Assembly (NCBI RefSeq): GCF_003605755.1
Contig: NZ_RAHJ01000019.1
Location: 1-64,000 of the forward strand
Source: Tsuneonella suprasediminis
GTDB taxonomy: Bacteria; Pseudomonadota; Alphaproteobacteria; Sphingomonadales; Sphingomonadaceae
DNA length: 64,000 nt
Direction of reading: 5' to 3'
The translations under genes were made by a program, and so were the position numbers. Position 1 is the stretch's first letter. The number at the start of each line of letters is the position of its first letter. The notes below the pieces were generated by a model that made no database searches, had not been told where the DNA came from, and saw only the letters and a program-made list of their open reading frames with translations. Shown piece after piece: positions 1 to 8,523 of the stretch.

Positions 1-26
1 ATTCAAGGCATTTGAAGGATCCTTGG

Positions 27-799
27 ATGAGCCGTCGCAGATTTGAGCTTACGGATTTCGAGTGGTCGGTGATCGAGCCGTTGTTGCCGAACAAGGTGCG
101 CGGTGTTCCGCGTGTTGATGATCGTCGGGTGATCAATGGGATATTGTGGCGGTTTCGCACAGGCAGCCCCTGGGCGGATATCCCGGAGCGCTATGGGCCA
201 TACACGACGTGCTACAACCGTTTCGTGCGTTGGCGCAAAGCTGGCGTATGGGACCGGCTTCTGTCCTCCGTCAGCGCCGCTTTCGATGGCGAACTGGTCA
301 TGATCGACAGTTCCTCGATCCGGGTCCACCAGCATGGTGCGACCCTAAAAAGGGGGACCCCAATCGCTGCATGGGACGTTCCCGGGGCGGCCTGACTACC
401 AAGATCCATGCGCTGGTTGATGGCCGGGGTTTACCGGTCGGCCTGCATCTGTCGGAAGGACAAGCCAGCGATTGCCGCGAGGCTGTAGCGCTGCTTGATG
501 TCGTACCACCCGGCAGCACTTTCCTGGCTGACAAGGCCTATGACAGCGATGCTATCCGCGCACGGATCGAAAGCAACGGCGGCTTCGCCAACATCCCGGC
601 AAAGCGTAATCGACGAAAGGGCTTCGCCTTCAGCGCCTTCCTCTACCGCTATCGCAACCTGATCGAGCGCTTCTTCGGAAAACTCAAACACGCCAGAGGA
701 TTGGCGACACGCTACGACAAACGCGCCGATAACTTCCTCGCCGCCATCAAGCTCTTCTCAGCACGGTTATGGATCGCAGCTAATGAGTCTACGGCCTAG
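27..799 (+). CDS. IS5-family transposase (two frames joined by -1 frameshift)
   Basis: This is a DDE transposase that would cut and paste the IS5-family element (IS427/IS1031-like by its motifs). The first frame runs from the ATG at 27 to a stop near 395 and holds the N-terminal DUF4096-like part and the first catalytic Asp in MIDSSSI (about residue 94). The second frame, one base back, continues with GRSRGGLTTKIHALVD, the second Asp in ADKAYDSD and the catalytic Glu in NLIERFFGKLK, and stops at 799. The frames join at a run of five A and five G (347-356), where a -1 slip gives HGATLKKGDPNR and restores the family sequence. Neither frame alone carries the full triad, so the element is active only if slippage occurs. 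An upstream in-frame TTG at 12 is unlikely to be the start. Confidence 0.88.
347..353 (+). other. Probable -1 programmed frameshift site in IS5 transposase
   Basis: In the zero frame the codons are CTA AAA AGG; slipping back one base gives AAA AAG GGG and enters the second transposase frame. A-rich slippery heptamers with -1 shifts are established for many IS5-family members. The long G run directly after the site could help pausing. A sequencing error or a simple disabling mutation is the alternative. Confidence 0.6.
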
Positions 800-802
800 G
801 AT

Positions 803-820
803 GCGTAGGGGGCACTACGC
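803..820. terminator. Hairpin between IS element and DUF3008 gene
   Basis: GCGTAG (803-808) pairs with CTACGC (815-820) around a six-base loop; an alternative pairing is GGGGC (809-813) with GCCCC (819-823). It lies between convergent genes, where a shared terminator is expected, but no T-run follows. Confidence 0.3.
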
Positions 821-839
821 CCCTTCGCAGCGCAGAAAA

Positions 840-1022
840 CTAGCTTTTCTTTTCTGGTAAGCCCTCGCGGCTCGTTCCCGCGAGTTCTTCCAGCTGTGCT
901 TCCGTCATCGATTCATACATCTGTTTTGACGCACCCTTAAGATCGGACACCTTGCTGTCGCCTTTTTTGGCAGACAAGGCGGCTCCGGCGGCCTCCTGCT
1001 GTGCTTTGGATTGCGCCTTCAT
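840..1022 (-). CDS. DUF3008 family small protein
   Basis: A 60-residue, Lys/Ser/Ala-rich soluble protein. The N-terminus KAQSKAQQEAAGAALSAKKG and the later LKGASKQMYESMTEAQLEE match the DUF3008 pattern, a short conserved family in proteobacteria whose function is not known. On the coding strand a GAGGAG ribosome site lies about seven bases before the ATG at 1022, which supports this start. The composition suggests a flexible, mostly helical, possibly nucleic-acid-associated protein, but that is inference. It stands alone between the IS element and another small leftward gene. Confidence 0.75.
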   Translation of the reverse strand: MKAQSKAQQEAAGAALSAKKGDSKVSDLKGASKQMYESMTEAQLEELAGTSREGLPEKKS

Positions 1023-1154
1023 TGTGCATGCTCCTCGGATAGTAGCGGCTCTCTATCGTTATTTTGCCTCTGCGGGATAAGGTAGAGTGCGTAGATTGCA
1101 GGGCACATAAATTGGTCAGAAATCGCCGCATTCAAGCGATACTATAACGCATTT

Positions 1155-1370
1155 CTATTGGCCTTGTTGAGCACGTTCGTTTGTATTCGGTCCAGTCGCT
1201 GCTGACGAGGAATCCTCTGGTTGCGAAAGTGCTCCTGAAACCCAGATGATTGTCAGGAGGCCAATGGCAAGGGCAAGGCTGATGCCCAGAATCCAGCGGA
1301 CAACGCCTTCTTTCGAACCGGCGCTTGCCTCAGTTTCTGTCTCGATGACCTGCTCGTTGTGTTTTTCCAT
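1155..1370 (-). CDS. Small single-span membrane protein, unknown function
   Basis: A 71-residue protein with an acidic N-terminus (residues 1-23), one clear membrane segment WILGISLALAIGLLTIIWVS (about 26-45), and a Ser/Asn/Gln-rich tail. The order of charges suggests the N-terminus in the cytoplasm and a short periplasmic tail. I do not recognise a family. It is read in the same direction as dapD, whose stop lies 90 bases upstream, so it may be carried on the dapD transcript. The ribosome site is weak (a purine-rich stretch just before ATG). Confidence 0.5.
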   Translation of the reverse strand: MEKHNEQVIETETEASAGSKEGVVRWILGISLALAIGLLTIIWVSGALSQPEDSSSAATGPNTNERAQQGQ

Positions 1371-1460
1371 CTCTCACTGCTCCGCTTGCGGAAAATTCAT
1401 CTGCCAACTTACGGTTTGGATTGGCGAATGTTCCGGCGGAAGCAGTGGAGGCAAGGCGCG

Positions 1461-2300
1461 TCAGTCGCGCAGCAGTTCGTTAATCCCTGTCTTGGACCGG
1501 GTTTGGGCATCCACCGTCTTTACGATCACCGCGCAATAAAGGTTCGGGCCGGGCGTGCCATCCGGGAGTGGTTTGCCGGGCATCGTTCCCGGCACGACAA
1601 CCGCATAGGGCGGGACCTGACCGAGATGCACTTCGCCAGTTGCGCGATCGACGATCTTGGTCGAAGCGCCAAGATAGACGCCCATCGAAAGTACGGCTCC
1701 TTCACCAACCCGCACCCCTTCCGCAACTTCGCTGCGGGCGCCGATAAAAGCGCCATCGCCGATAATCACCGGGTCGGCCTGCAATGGTTCGAGAACGCCA
1801 CCAATTCCGGCACCGCCTGAAATGTGTACGTTTCTGCCGATTTGTGCACACGATCCGACGGTAGCCCAGGTGTCGATCATCGCCCCTTCGTCGACATAGG
1901 CACCGATGTTGACGAAGCTGGGCATCAGCACTGCGCCCGGTGCGATATAGCTGCCGCGGCGCACTACCGCACCGGGCACTACGCGGAAGCCGGCTTCGCG
2001 GAAACGGTTGTCACCCCAACCGGAAAACTTGCTGGGCACCTTGTCGAATGCGGGATTGCCTGCGCTGCCGCCTTCCATCACCCGGTTATCGTGCAGGCGG
2101 AAGCTGAGCAAAACCGCTTTCTTAAGCCACTGATTCACTGTCCAGCCACCATTACCATCCGGCTCAGCAACACGTGCCTCACCATTGTCGAGCAATTTGA
2201 GAGCCTCGGCCACAGCATCGCCAACTTCTCGGCTGCCGGGGGTTACCTCTTCACGGTTTTCCCAGGCGGCATCGATGGTGGCGGCAAGCTCTTCTGACAT
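1461..2300 (-). CDS. dapD: 2,3,4,5-tetrahydropyridine-2,6-dicarboxylate N-succinyltransferase
   Basis: DapD transfers succinyl from succinyl-CoA to tetrahydrodipicolinate in the succinylase branch of lysine and meso-diaminopimelate synthesis, in the cytoplasm as a trimer. The 279-residue length is normal. The N-terminal helical part (1-100) is followed by a left-handed beta-helix with hexapeptide repeats (about 105-250), including [20 protein letters not shown] and the loop [17 protein letters not shown] that is typical of the family. The gene faces away from the autotransporter gene starting at 2486; the 185 bases between hold both promoters. No other dap gene is in the window. Confidence 0.97.
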   Translation of the reverse strand: MSEELAATIDAAWENREEVTPGSREVGDAVAEALKLLDNGEARVAEPDGNGGWTVNQWLKKAVLLSFRLHDNRVMEGGSAGNPAFDKVPSKFSGWGDNRFREAGFRVVPGAVVRRGSYIAPGAVLMPSFVNIGAYVDEGAMIDTWATVGSCAQIGRNVHISGGAGIGGVLEPLQADPVIIGDGAFIGARSEVAEGVRVGEGAVLSMGVYLGASTKIVDRATGEVHLGQVPPYAVVVPGTMPGKPLPDGTPGPNLYCAVIVKTVDAQTRSKTGINELLRD

Positions 2301-2485
2301 GAGGTGGTTCCTGAATATTCGAGATCAAATGGACGTAGCATCGCCTGCGCTAGCGATGGGTTCGCGCAGTCGCAAGCTAACTGACGACGGCCCGATACCT
2401 CAAACAGGCGCAGACAAGCGTTCATCATCTCTTTAGCATGAGCAAGTAAAGTCTTTCGACTCAGTTGATTACAAGGGGAGTTGCT

Positions 2486-4900
2486 ATGCCGGGTCGCAAT
2501 CGGACGCAGCGAGATATATCTCGCAAGATCGTGAGCGGGTTGCGATTGGGCGTGGCTTTGGGAGTTCTGGCGATCCTAAGCGCATGTGGCGGCGGTTCGG
2601 GCGGTGAGCCTATTTCCACCCCGGCTCCCGCGCCGCCACCAAGCCCGACGCCGTCTCCGACACCCACTCCAACCCCTGCTCCCACTCCCCCGCCGACCAA
2701 TTTCGATACGGCCGAATATCGCCGGTCGGATGGGCCTGACTATCATAATGCGATCACCGCATGGGAACAGGGCGCGACTGGAGAGGGTGTGAAGCTAGCC
2801 GTAGTCGATAGCGGCATCGATACCGACAGCCCGGAATTCGCAGGACGCATCGACCCAGCAAGCGCGGACGTAGCGGGCAATGGGACGATAGAGGATGTCG
2901 ATGGCCATGGAACGCAGGTCACGCTGGTTGCCGCCGCGGCGCGCAACAATTCCGGTGTAATGGGCATTGCGTTCGATTCTACAATCCTCACTTTTCGGGC
3001 CGACGATCCGGGCAGTTGCGCCTCAGCCAATGCCAGCGACCCGGCAAGTGGCTGCACGTTCGACGATCGTTCGATTGCGAGCGGTATCAATCGGGCTGTT
3101 TCTGCCGGAGCCACCGTCATCAATCTTAGCCTTGGCAGCGGCGATGGGCCGAGCGCCACGCTGACGCAGGCAATCCGGAATGCCAGTGCAGCAGGCGTAG
3201 TCATTATCGTATCTGCCGGAAACGAGGGCGATGGCAGCGACCCGACAATCGATCCCAATAATCCCAACGGTTTTGCCAGCGGAGTGCGCGCTGCGGGCGG
3301 AGCAAATGTCATTATCGCGGGGTCGGTCGATAAACAGGGCCGGATTTCCGATTTCAGCAACCGGGCCGGCAACGATGCTGCCTATTATCTCACTGCGTTG
3401 GGCGAAGGCATCTGTTGCGAATACAAGGATGGCGAAATCCACGTCCAGACTGACGCCAGTGGGCAATATGTCTTGCTGGAGGCGGGAACGAGCTTTTCAG
3501 CGCCGCAAATAGCGGGAGCAGTGGCTCTGCTGAAGCAGGCATTTCCGAACCTGACAGGGTCAGAGATGGTACGTATCCTGCTCGATTCAGCGACCGATCT
3601 CGGCGCGACCGGTGTCGATGCGACATATGGGAACGGTACGCTCAACATTGCGGCGGCGTTCGCTCCGCAAGGGCGCACGGCGATGGCGGGTGAGGCGACC
3701 GCGATGCCATTGGGCGATGATACAGCGATTGCATCGGCCGCGATGGGCGACGCACTGGCAGGTGCCTCGCTGCGTGCCATTGTGCTCGATGGATATAGCA
3801 GAGCGTATAACGTTGACCTTGGCGCTCGAATGCAGGTGGCGCATATCGCCCCACGATTGACCGGTGCCCTGGAAAGCGGTTCCCGCCGCCATGGTGTGCA
3901 GGCCAAAGGGGTCTCGCTGGCCTTTTCGGTGGCAGGCGGTGCCCGCGCTACGGCGGGTTGGGTTGCACCGTTGCGGCTTACGCGAGAGGAGGCGCAGCAG
4001 GCACGCGTATTGGCTGCGCGGGCTGCTATGCGGATCGCTCCGGATACGCAGATCGGCTTTGCATTTCAGGAGTCATCCGATGGTCTGGTGGCGCAGTTGC
4101 AGGGGCAGGAACAGCCGGCATTCCTGATCGCCGGAAATGCGCGTGGTGACAGCGGGTTCGCTCATTCGACTGAGGTGTCGTTTGCAGTGCGCCATAAGTT
4201 GGGCCAGTGGGGCTTCACCGCTAGCGGTGACAGTGGGGAGGCGTGGCTCGGAGATGTCCGCTACGCAGCGAATATCCTGAGCCGCCAGCGCGAACGCTAT
4301 CGCACACAGAGCCTGTCGTTTGGCGCCGATCGTCGGTTCGGCGCAATCGACACTACGCTGGCACTGACCTGGCAAGGAGAGGAGCGCACGGTGCTCGGCG
4401 CATATCTGGCCGATGCGTTTGGAGGTGGCGGTGCGCGTACTCTGTTCATCGATGCCGAAGCCGGATGGCGCTTCGCTGAAGGCTGGCGGCTAGGTGGTGG
4501 GTTGCGACAGGGCTGGACGCGGGCGGATCGGAGCGGGCTGGTCGTCGCGGGATCGCATATGGTCAGTCGCGCATGGTCGCTCGATCTTCAAAGGGATGGG
4601 GTGTTTGCCCGGCAGGATCGCGTGGGGCTGCGTCTATCGCAACCCTTGCGGGTAGAGAGCGGCGGGCTCACTCTCAGACTGCCAGTTGCGTATGATTACA
4701 ATACTTTGGGTGTGTCCTACGGCAACCGCACATTGGCTTTGTCTCCCTATGGACGTGAGATCGATGGGGAGATCGCGTGGAGCGGCCCACTATGGGGTGG
4801 CAGTGCCAGCGCCAGCCTGTTCTACCGCAAAGACCCTGGCCATGTTGCCACTTTAGCCGATGACGCGGGTATGGCGGTGCGCTGGTCCACGATCTTCTGA
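2486..4900 (+). CDS. Subtilisin-like (S8) serine protease autotransporter lipoprotein
   Basis: An 804-residue surface protease. It starts at the ATG at 2486 with an AAGGGGAG ribosome site six bases before; the upstream TTG at 2465 is not needed. Residues 15-34 form a lipoprotein signal ending LAILSAC with lipobox Cys34. A Pro/Thr/Ser-rich linker (about 45-71) follows, then the S8 domain with Asp108 (AVVDSGID), His141 (DGHGTQ), oxyanion Asn246 (SAGNEG) and Ser336 (GTSFSAP). The last 250 or so residues look like an autotransporter beta-barrel and end in an aromatic residue (Phe). Known lipid-anchored S8 autotransporters are NalP of Neisseria and SphB1 of Bordetella, which process other surface proteins; a similar role here is inference. 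The triad is intact. Confidence 0.9.
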   Translation: MPGRNRTQRDISRKIVSGLRLGVALGVLAILSACGGGSGGEPISTPAPAPPPSPTPSPTPTPTPAPTPPPTNFDTAEYRRSDGPDYHNAITAWEQGATGEGVKLAVVDSGIDTDSPEFAGRIDPASADVAGNGTIEDVDGHGTQVTLVAAAARNNSGVMGIAFDSTILTFRADDPGSCASANASDPASGCTFDDRSIASGINRAVSAGATVINLSLGSGDGPSATLTQAIRNASAAGVVIIVSAGNEGDGSDPTIDPNNPNGFASGVRAAGGANVIIAGSVDKQGRISDFSNRAGNDAAYYLTALGEGICCEYKDGEIHVQTDASGQYVLLEAGTSFSAPQIAGAVALLKQAFPNLTGSEMVRILLDSATDLGATGVDATYGNGTLNIAAAFAPQGRTAMAGEATAMPLGDDTAIASAAMGDALAGASLRAIVLDGYSRAYNVDLGARMQVAHIAPRLTGALESGSRRHGVQAKGVSLAFSVAGGARATAGWVAPLRLTREEAQQARVLAARAAMRIAPDTQIGFAFQESSDGLVAQLQGQEQPAFLIAGNARGDSGFAHSTEVSFAVRHKLGQWGFTASGDSGEAWLGDVRYAANILSRQRERYRTQSLSFGADRRFGAIDTTLALTWQGEERTVLGAYLADAFGGGGARTLFIDAEAGWRFAEGWRLGGGLRQGWTRADRSGLVVAGSHMVSRAWSLDLQRDGVFARQDRVGLRLSQPLRVESGGLTLRLPVAYDYNTLGVSYGNRTLALSPYGREIDGEIAWSGPLWGGSASASLFYRKDPGHVATLADDAGMAVRWSTIF

Positions 4901-4910
4901 GCGACAGGAG

Positions 4911-4939
4911 GCAGGGGTGGCCTTATGGCCAACCCCTGC
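4911..4939. terminator. Bidirectional hairpin terminator
   Basis: GCAGGGGTGGCC (4911-4922) pairs with GGCC plus ACCCCTGC (4927-4939) around a TTAT loop with one bulged A at 4931. It lies ten bases from both stop codons of two convergent genes, as expected of a shared intrinsic terminator. A long T-run is absent. Confidence 0.65.
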
Positions 4940-4948
4940 ACCGACTGG

Positions 4949-6031
4949 TTAGCTGGCACCTGCTCTCTGCGCGAAAGCCCACGCGGACTGAGCGAGTGGC
5001 AATACCCGTTCCGACATGGCCTTGGCATGGGCGGAACTGGCAGTGCCGTCGATCACCCGCTTCTTGATACCTTGCAGGATACCCGCCAACCGGAAGAAGT
5101 TGTAGGCAAAATACCAATTCATGTCGGGCACATCGTTGCGATCTGTCGCCGCACAATACCGTTCGACTATTTCGTCCAGCTCCGGGATGCCAAGTGCGGC
5201 GCGATCCAGATCCATCACGCCGGAGCGACCTTCGTTTTCGGTGACCCACGCCATGCAAACATAGGTGAAATCGGCCAATGGATCGCCCAGCGTCGATAGC
5301 TCCCAATCGAGCACAGCGAGCACCTCGGCGCGGTCAGGTGCGAAGATCATGTTGTCGATACGGTAATCGCCGTGAACCACACTGGTTCGCGTTTGCCGGG
5401 GCAGAGTGGCGGGAAGGTATGCGATGAGCTTCTCCATCTCGGGCAACTCGTCGGTTTCGGAGAGGCGATACTGCTTGGTCCAGCGATCGACTTGCCGCCC
5501 AAAATAGTTGCCCGGCTTCCCGTAATCTTCAAGGCCCGCTTCGGCCAGATCGACCTTGTGCAGGGCGGCCAGCGTATCGATCATCGCGAAGTAGGTCGCA
5601 CGACGCTCTTCGGGGGCCGCGCCGGGCATGGCGCCGTCCCAGATCGTGCGACCCTCGACCATGTCCATGACATAGAACCACGATCCCACGACATCGTCAT
5701 CGGTACACAGACCGTATTGCCGCGCGACCGGGAAGCCGACCTTATGCAGCCCTGACTGGACGCGAAATTCGCGATCTACTGCATGGGCGCTAGGCAGCAG
5801 TTTCCCAAATGGCTTACGCCGCAGGACGTAATTACCGCTCGGGCTGGATAGCTTGTAGGTCGGGTTCGACTGGCCCCCCTTGAACTTAGCCTGCGTCAAC
5901 GGGCCTGAAAACCCGGCAACGTTGGCTTCCATCCAGGCAGTCAGTTTCGCTTCGTCCAGACGGTCGGCGGCTTCCGGCTCTACCGTGCCGGTAAAGGCAG
6001 TTTCTGCGTCAATTGCAGGTGGTTGGCTCAT
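4949..6031 (-). CDS. APH-like phosphotransferase of acyl-CoA dehydrogenase loci
   Basis: A 360-residue protein with the aminoglycoside-phosphotransferase/choline-kinase fold. Seen motifs are the ATP-lid GGQSNPTYKL, the Lys-containing YVLRRKP, the catalytic loop VVHGDYRIDNMIF and the metal-binding VLDWELSTLGDP. This subgroup is the bacterial counterpart of the N-terminal kinase domain of ACAD10/ACAD11, which phosphorylates 4-hydroxyacyl-CoA so that it can be turned into a 3-hydroxyacyl-CoA. It is the last gene of a three-gene leftward operon; its ATG overlaps the stop of the alcohol dehydrogenase gene by four bases. Antibiotic modification is unlikely in this context. Confidence 0.85.
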   Translation of the reverse strand: MSQPPAIDAETAFTGTVEPEAADRLDEAKLTAWMEANVAGFSGPLTQAKFKGGQSNPTYKLSSPSGNYVLRRKPFGKLLPSAHAVDREFRVQSGLHKVGFPVARQYGLCTDDDVVGSWFYVMDMVEGRTIWDGAMPGAAPEERRATYFAMIDTLAALHKVDLAEAGLEDYGKPGNYFGRQVDRWTKQYRLSETDELPEMEKLIAYLPATLPRQTRTSVVHGDYRIDNMIFAPDRAEVLAVLDWELSTLGDPLADFTYVCMAWVTENEGRSGVMDLDRAALGIPELDEIVERYCAATDRNDVPDMNWYFAYNFFRLAGILQGIKKRVIDGTASSAHAKAMSERVLPLAQSAWAFAQRAGAS

Positions 6032-7119
6032 TGATCGAACACGATCACGCTGCGTGCGCTGTCGCCCTTTTTCATCTTTTCGAATCCGTCGTTCACAGCG
6101 CTAAGCGGAATGCGTTCGGCAATGATCGTGTCGAGATCGAGCAGGCCGCGCATGTAGAAATCCACCAGACGCGGCAGGTCCACCGGAAAACGGTTCATAC
6201 CCATGATCGCGCCTTGCAGTTTCTTCCCGCTGAGCAGATCCATCGCACCAAGGCCGACCTTGCAATCAAGCGGCATCATTCCGAGGATTGTGGCCGTGCC
6301 CCCGCGGCGGAGCACTTTGACCGCCAGATCGGCAGAGGTTTGCCGCCCGACAGCTTCGATTGCGTGATCGACACCGCCCCCGGTCATTTCCACAACTTGC
6401 GCGGCAGCATCTTCGGCAAGTGCATCGATGGTATCGGTCGCGCCAAGCACTTCGGCCAGCTTCCGCTTCTCAGGCATCGGATCGCAGGCAATCACGCGGC
6501 CGGCACCGGCGATCTTGGCAGCGTTGACGGCAGCAAGCCCAACACCGCCGCAGCCGATCACCGCCACCGTTTCACCCGGCACCAGCTTGCAGGCGTTGAA
6601 CACCGCACCGGCACCCGTAGTCACCGCGCATCCGATCACTGCGGCGCGGTCGAGCGGCATTTCCGGGTCGATCCGCACACAGGCGTGTTCGTGGATCAGC
6701 ATTTGTTCGGCAAAGGCAGACAAGTTGAGCATTTGATTGATTGTTTCGCCCGATCCGGTGCGGGTGAGGCGCGGAGCCTCTCCCGGTCCACGCCGGGTGT
6801 CCCCGCCAAGACACAGCGCCATGCGGCCTGTCACGCAGAACTCACAATGCCCGCAAAACGCCGACAGACACGACACGACATGATCGCCCGGTTTCAGTGT
6901 GCGGACTTCGCTGCCCACCGCTTCGACCACGCCCGCCGCCTCGTGCCCCGGCACAGCGGGCAGGGGATGGGGGTAGGTGCCTTCGATAAAGTGCAGGTCC
7001 GAATGGCACAGGCCGCAGGCCGATGTGCGGATCAGCACTTCGTGGGGGCCAGGCTTGGCGATAGAAAGCTCTTCTATCGCCAGCGGCTGTCCGGGCTGGA
7101 CGAGGACGGCGGCTTTCAT
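6028..7119 (-). CDS. Zinc-dependent alcohol dehydrogenase (MDR family)
   Basis: A 363-residue medium-chain dehydrogenase that oxidises an alcohol with NAD(P) in the cytoplasm. Catalytic zinc ligands are seen in [11 protein letters not shown] and GHEAAG; the structural zinc loop is [15 protein letters not shown]; the dinucleotide site is [12 protein letters not shown]. The family resembles class III and aryl/benzyl alcohol dehydrogenases; the natural substrate cannot be read from sequence. The start overlaps the stop of the upstream acyl-CoA dehydrogenase and its stop overlaps the APH-like kinase start, so all three are translated from one message and probably act on the same hydroxylated or alcohol-derived carbon source. 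Confidence 0.88.
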   Translation of the reverse strand: MKAAVLVQPGQPLAIEELSIAKPGPHEVLIRTSACGLCHSDLHFIEGTYPHPLPAVPGHEAAGVVEAVGSEVRTLKPGDHVVSCLSAFCGHCEFCVTGRMALCLGGDTRRGPGEAPRLTRTGSGETINQMLNLSAFAEQMLIHEHACVRIDPEMPLDRAAVIGCAVTTGAGAVFNACKLVPGETVAVIGCGGVGLAAVNAAKIAGAGRVIACDPMPEKRKLAEVLGATDTIDALAEDAAAQVVEMTGGGVDHAIEAVGRQTSADLAVKVLRRGGTATILGMMPLDCKVGLGAMDLLSGKKLQGAIMGMNRFPVDLPRLVDFYMRGLLDLDTIIAERIPLSAVNDGFEKMKKGDSARSVIVFDQ

Positions 7120-8405
7120 CGCGTGACTCCGAGATCGCCCGAGCTGAACGAATCGTCTTTACCCATGCCGGGTGCATGGCGGGCGAATTCCATCCGGGCG
7201 ATAGCGCGGGCGTGAACTTCGTCCGGGCCATCGGCAAGTCGCAGTGTGCGCTGATGGGCGTATGCTTTGGCCAGCCCGAAATCGTCGGACACACCGCCAC
7301 CGCCATGTGCCTGAATCGCATCGTCGATGATCTTGAGGGCCATTGTCGGCGCCTGCACCTTGATCATGGCGATTTCCTGCGCGGCGGCCTTGTTGCCGAC
7401 TTTGTCCATCATATCGGCTGCCTTCAGGCACAGCAGGCGGGTCATTTCGATATCGATCCGCGCGCGGGCAACACGTTCTTCCCACACCGAATGCTGATAG
7501 ATCGGCTTACCAAAAGTTTCGCGGCTTTGCAGGCGGCGCGCCATCTTGGCCAGCGCTTCCTCGGCAACGCCGATTGTCCGCATACAGTGGTGGATGCGGC
7601 CCGGCCCAAGGCGACCCTGAGCGATTTCGAACCCGCGCCCTTCGCCCAGCAACATATTGCTGACCGGGATGCGGACGTTGGTGAGCTTGATTTCCATGTG
7701 GCCATGCGGCGCATCGTCATAGCCGAACACCGGCAGGTGGCGGACGATCTCAACCCCTTCGGCGTCCATCGGCATCAGCACCATCGATTGCTGCTGGTGG
7801 CGCTTTGCTTCGAAATCGGTCTTGCCCATGACGATGGCGATCTTGCACCGCGGATCGCCTGCGCCCGAAGACCACCACTTGCGCCCGTTGATGACATACT
7901 CGTCGCCATCGCGCTTAATCGAACATTCGATGTTGGTCGCGTCGGACGATGCCACTTGCGGTTCGGTCATCAGGAAGGCGGAACGGATTTCGCCGTTCAT
8001 CAATGGCTTGAGCCATTGGTTCTTCTGTTCGCGGGTGCCATAGCGGTGAAGCACCTCCATGTTCCCGGTATCGGGGGCGGAACAGTTGAACACTTCGCTG
8101 GCCCAACCGATGCGCCCCATCTCTTCGGCACACAGCGCGTATTCAAGGTTGGTCAGGCCCGGCCCTTCGAATTCGAAGGTGTCGTCGACGTGGGCGCGGC
8201 CGCACTGCGGCGGCATGAACAGGTTCCAGATCCCCTGCGCCTTGGCGCGGGCCTTTTCCTCTTCGATGACATCGATCACTTTCCAGCGTTCGCCTTCGGC
8301 GTCCTGCTGGTCGTAATCACCCATACGTGGGCGGACATGGTTTTCGATGAAGTGGCGTACCCGATCGCGCCAGTGTTGCTGCCGTTCGGTAGGGTCGAAA
8401 TCCAT
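7116..8405 (-). CDS. Acyl-CoA dehydrogenase, ACAD10/11-like
   Basis: A 429-residue FAD flavoprotein that introduces the alpha-beta double bond in an acyl-CoA. Seen are the FAD/substrate loops [19 protein letters not shown] and [10 protein letters not shown], and the C-terminal [20 protein letters not shown] region followed by [11 protein letters not shown], typical of the ACAD10/11 subgroup. It is the first gene of a leftward operon with an alcohol dehydrogenase and an APH-like kinase, which together look like a split form of the ACAD11-type pathway for 4-hydroxy acids. The catalytic base was not assigned with certainty. The promoter must lie in 8406-8523 or further up within the MFS gene region. 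Confidence 0.92.
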   Translation of the reverse strand: MDFDPTERQQHWRDRVRHFIENHVRPRMGDYDQQDAEGERWKVIDVIEEEKARAKAQGIWNLFMPPQCGRAHVDDTFEFEGPGLTNLEYALCAEEMGRIGWASEVFNCSAPDTGNMEVLHRYGTREQKNQWLKPLMNGEIRSAFLMTEPQVASSDATNIECSIKRDGDEYVINGRKWWSSGAGDPRCKIAIVMGKTDFEAKRHQQQSMVLMPMDAEGVEIVRHLPVFGYDDAPHGHMEIKLTNVRIPVSNMLLGEGRGFEIAQGRLGPGRIHHCMRTIGVAEEALAKMARRLQSRETFGKPIYQHSVWEERVARARIDIEMTRLLCLKAADMMDKVGNKAAAQEIAMIKVQAPTMALKIIDDAIQAHGGGGVSDDFGLAKAYAHQRTLRLADGPDEVHARAIARMEFARHAPGMGKDDSFSSGDLGVTR

Positions 8406-8523
8406 ATCCGCTATTCCTCTTCTCGGTGCTCGCCCTTAGCGAGTCGGTTTCAATTCAGGACCGTGGCAGAGCCAGCAGGGCGCGCCAAGGCGTTACGTCA
8501 AATTCGGGTTTTTCCGGTCATTA

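Larger units (their letters stand above)
1..800 (+). mobile_element. IS5-family insertion sequence, left end outside window
   Basis: The transposase gene starts 27 bases into the window, so the left terminal inverted repeat lies at or before position 1 and cannot be seen. The right end is set here at the transposase stop because no convincing terminal repeat or target duplication could be matched; the true end may be a few tens of bases further right. The element sits next to a small DUF3008 gene and no interrupted gene is visible on the right side. Confidence 0.7.

Noticed and set aside
4949-6031. Aminoglycoside resistance gene
   Set aside because: The protein has the APH fold but is in the acyl-CoA dehydrogenase-associated subgroup and overlaps catabolic genes.
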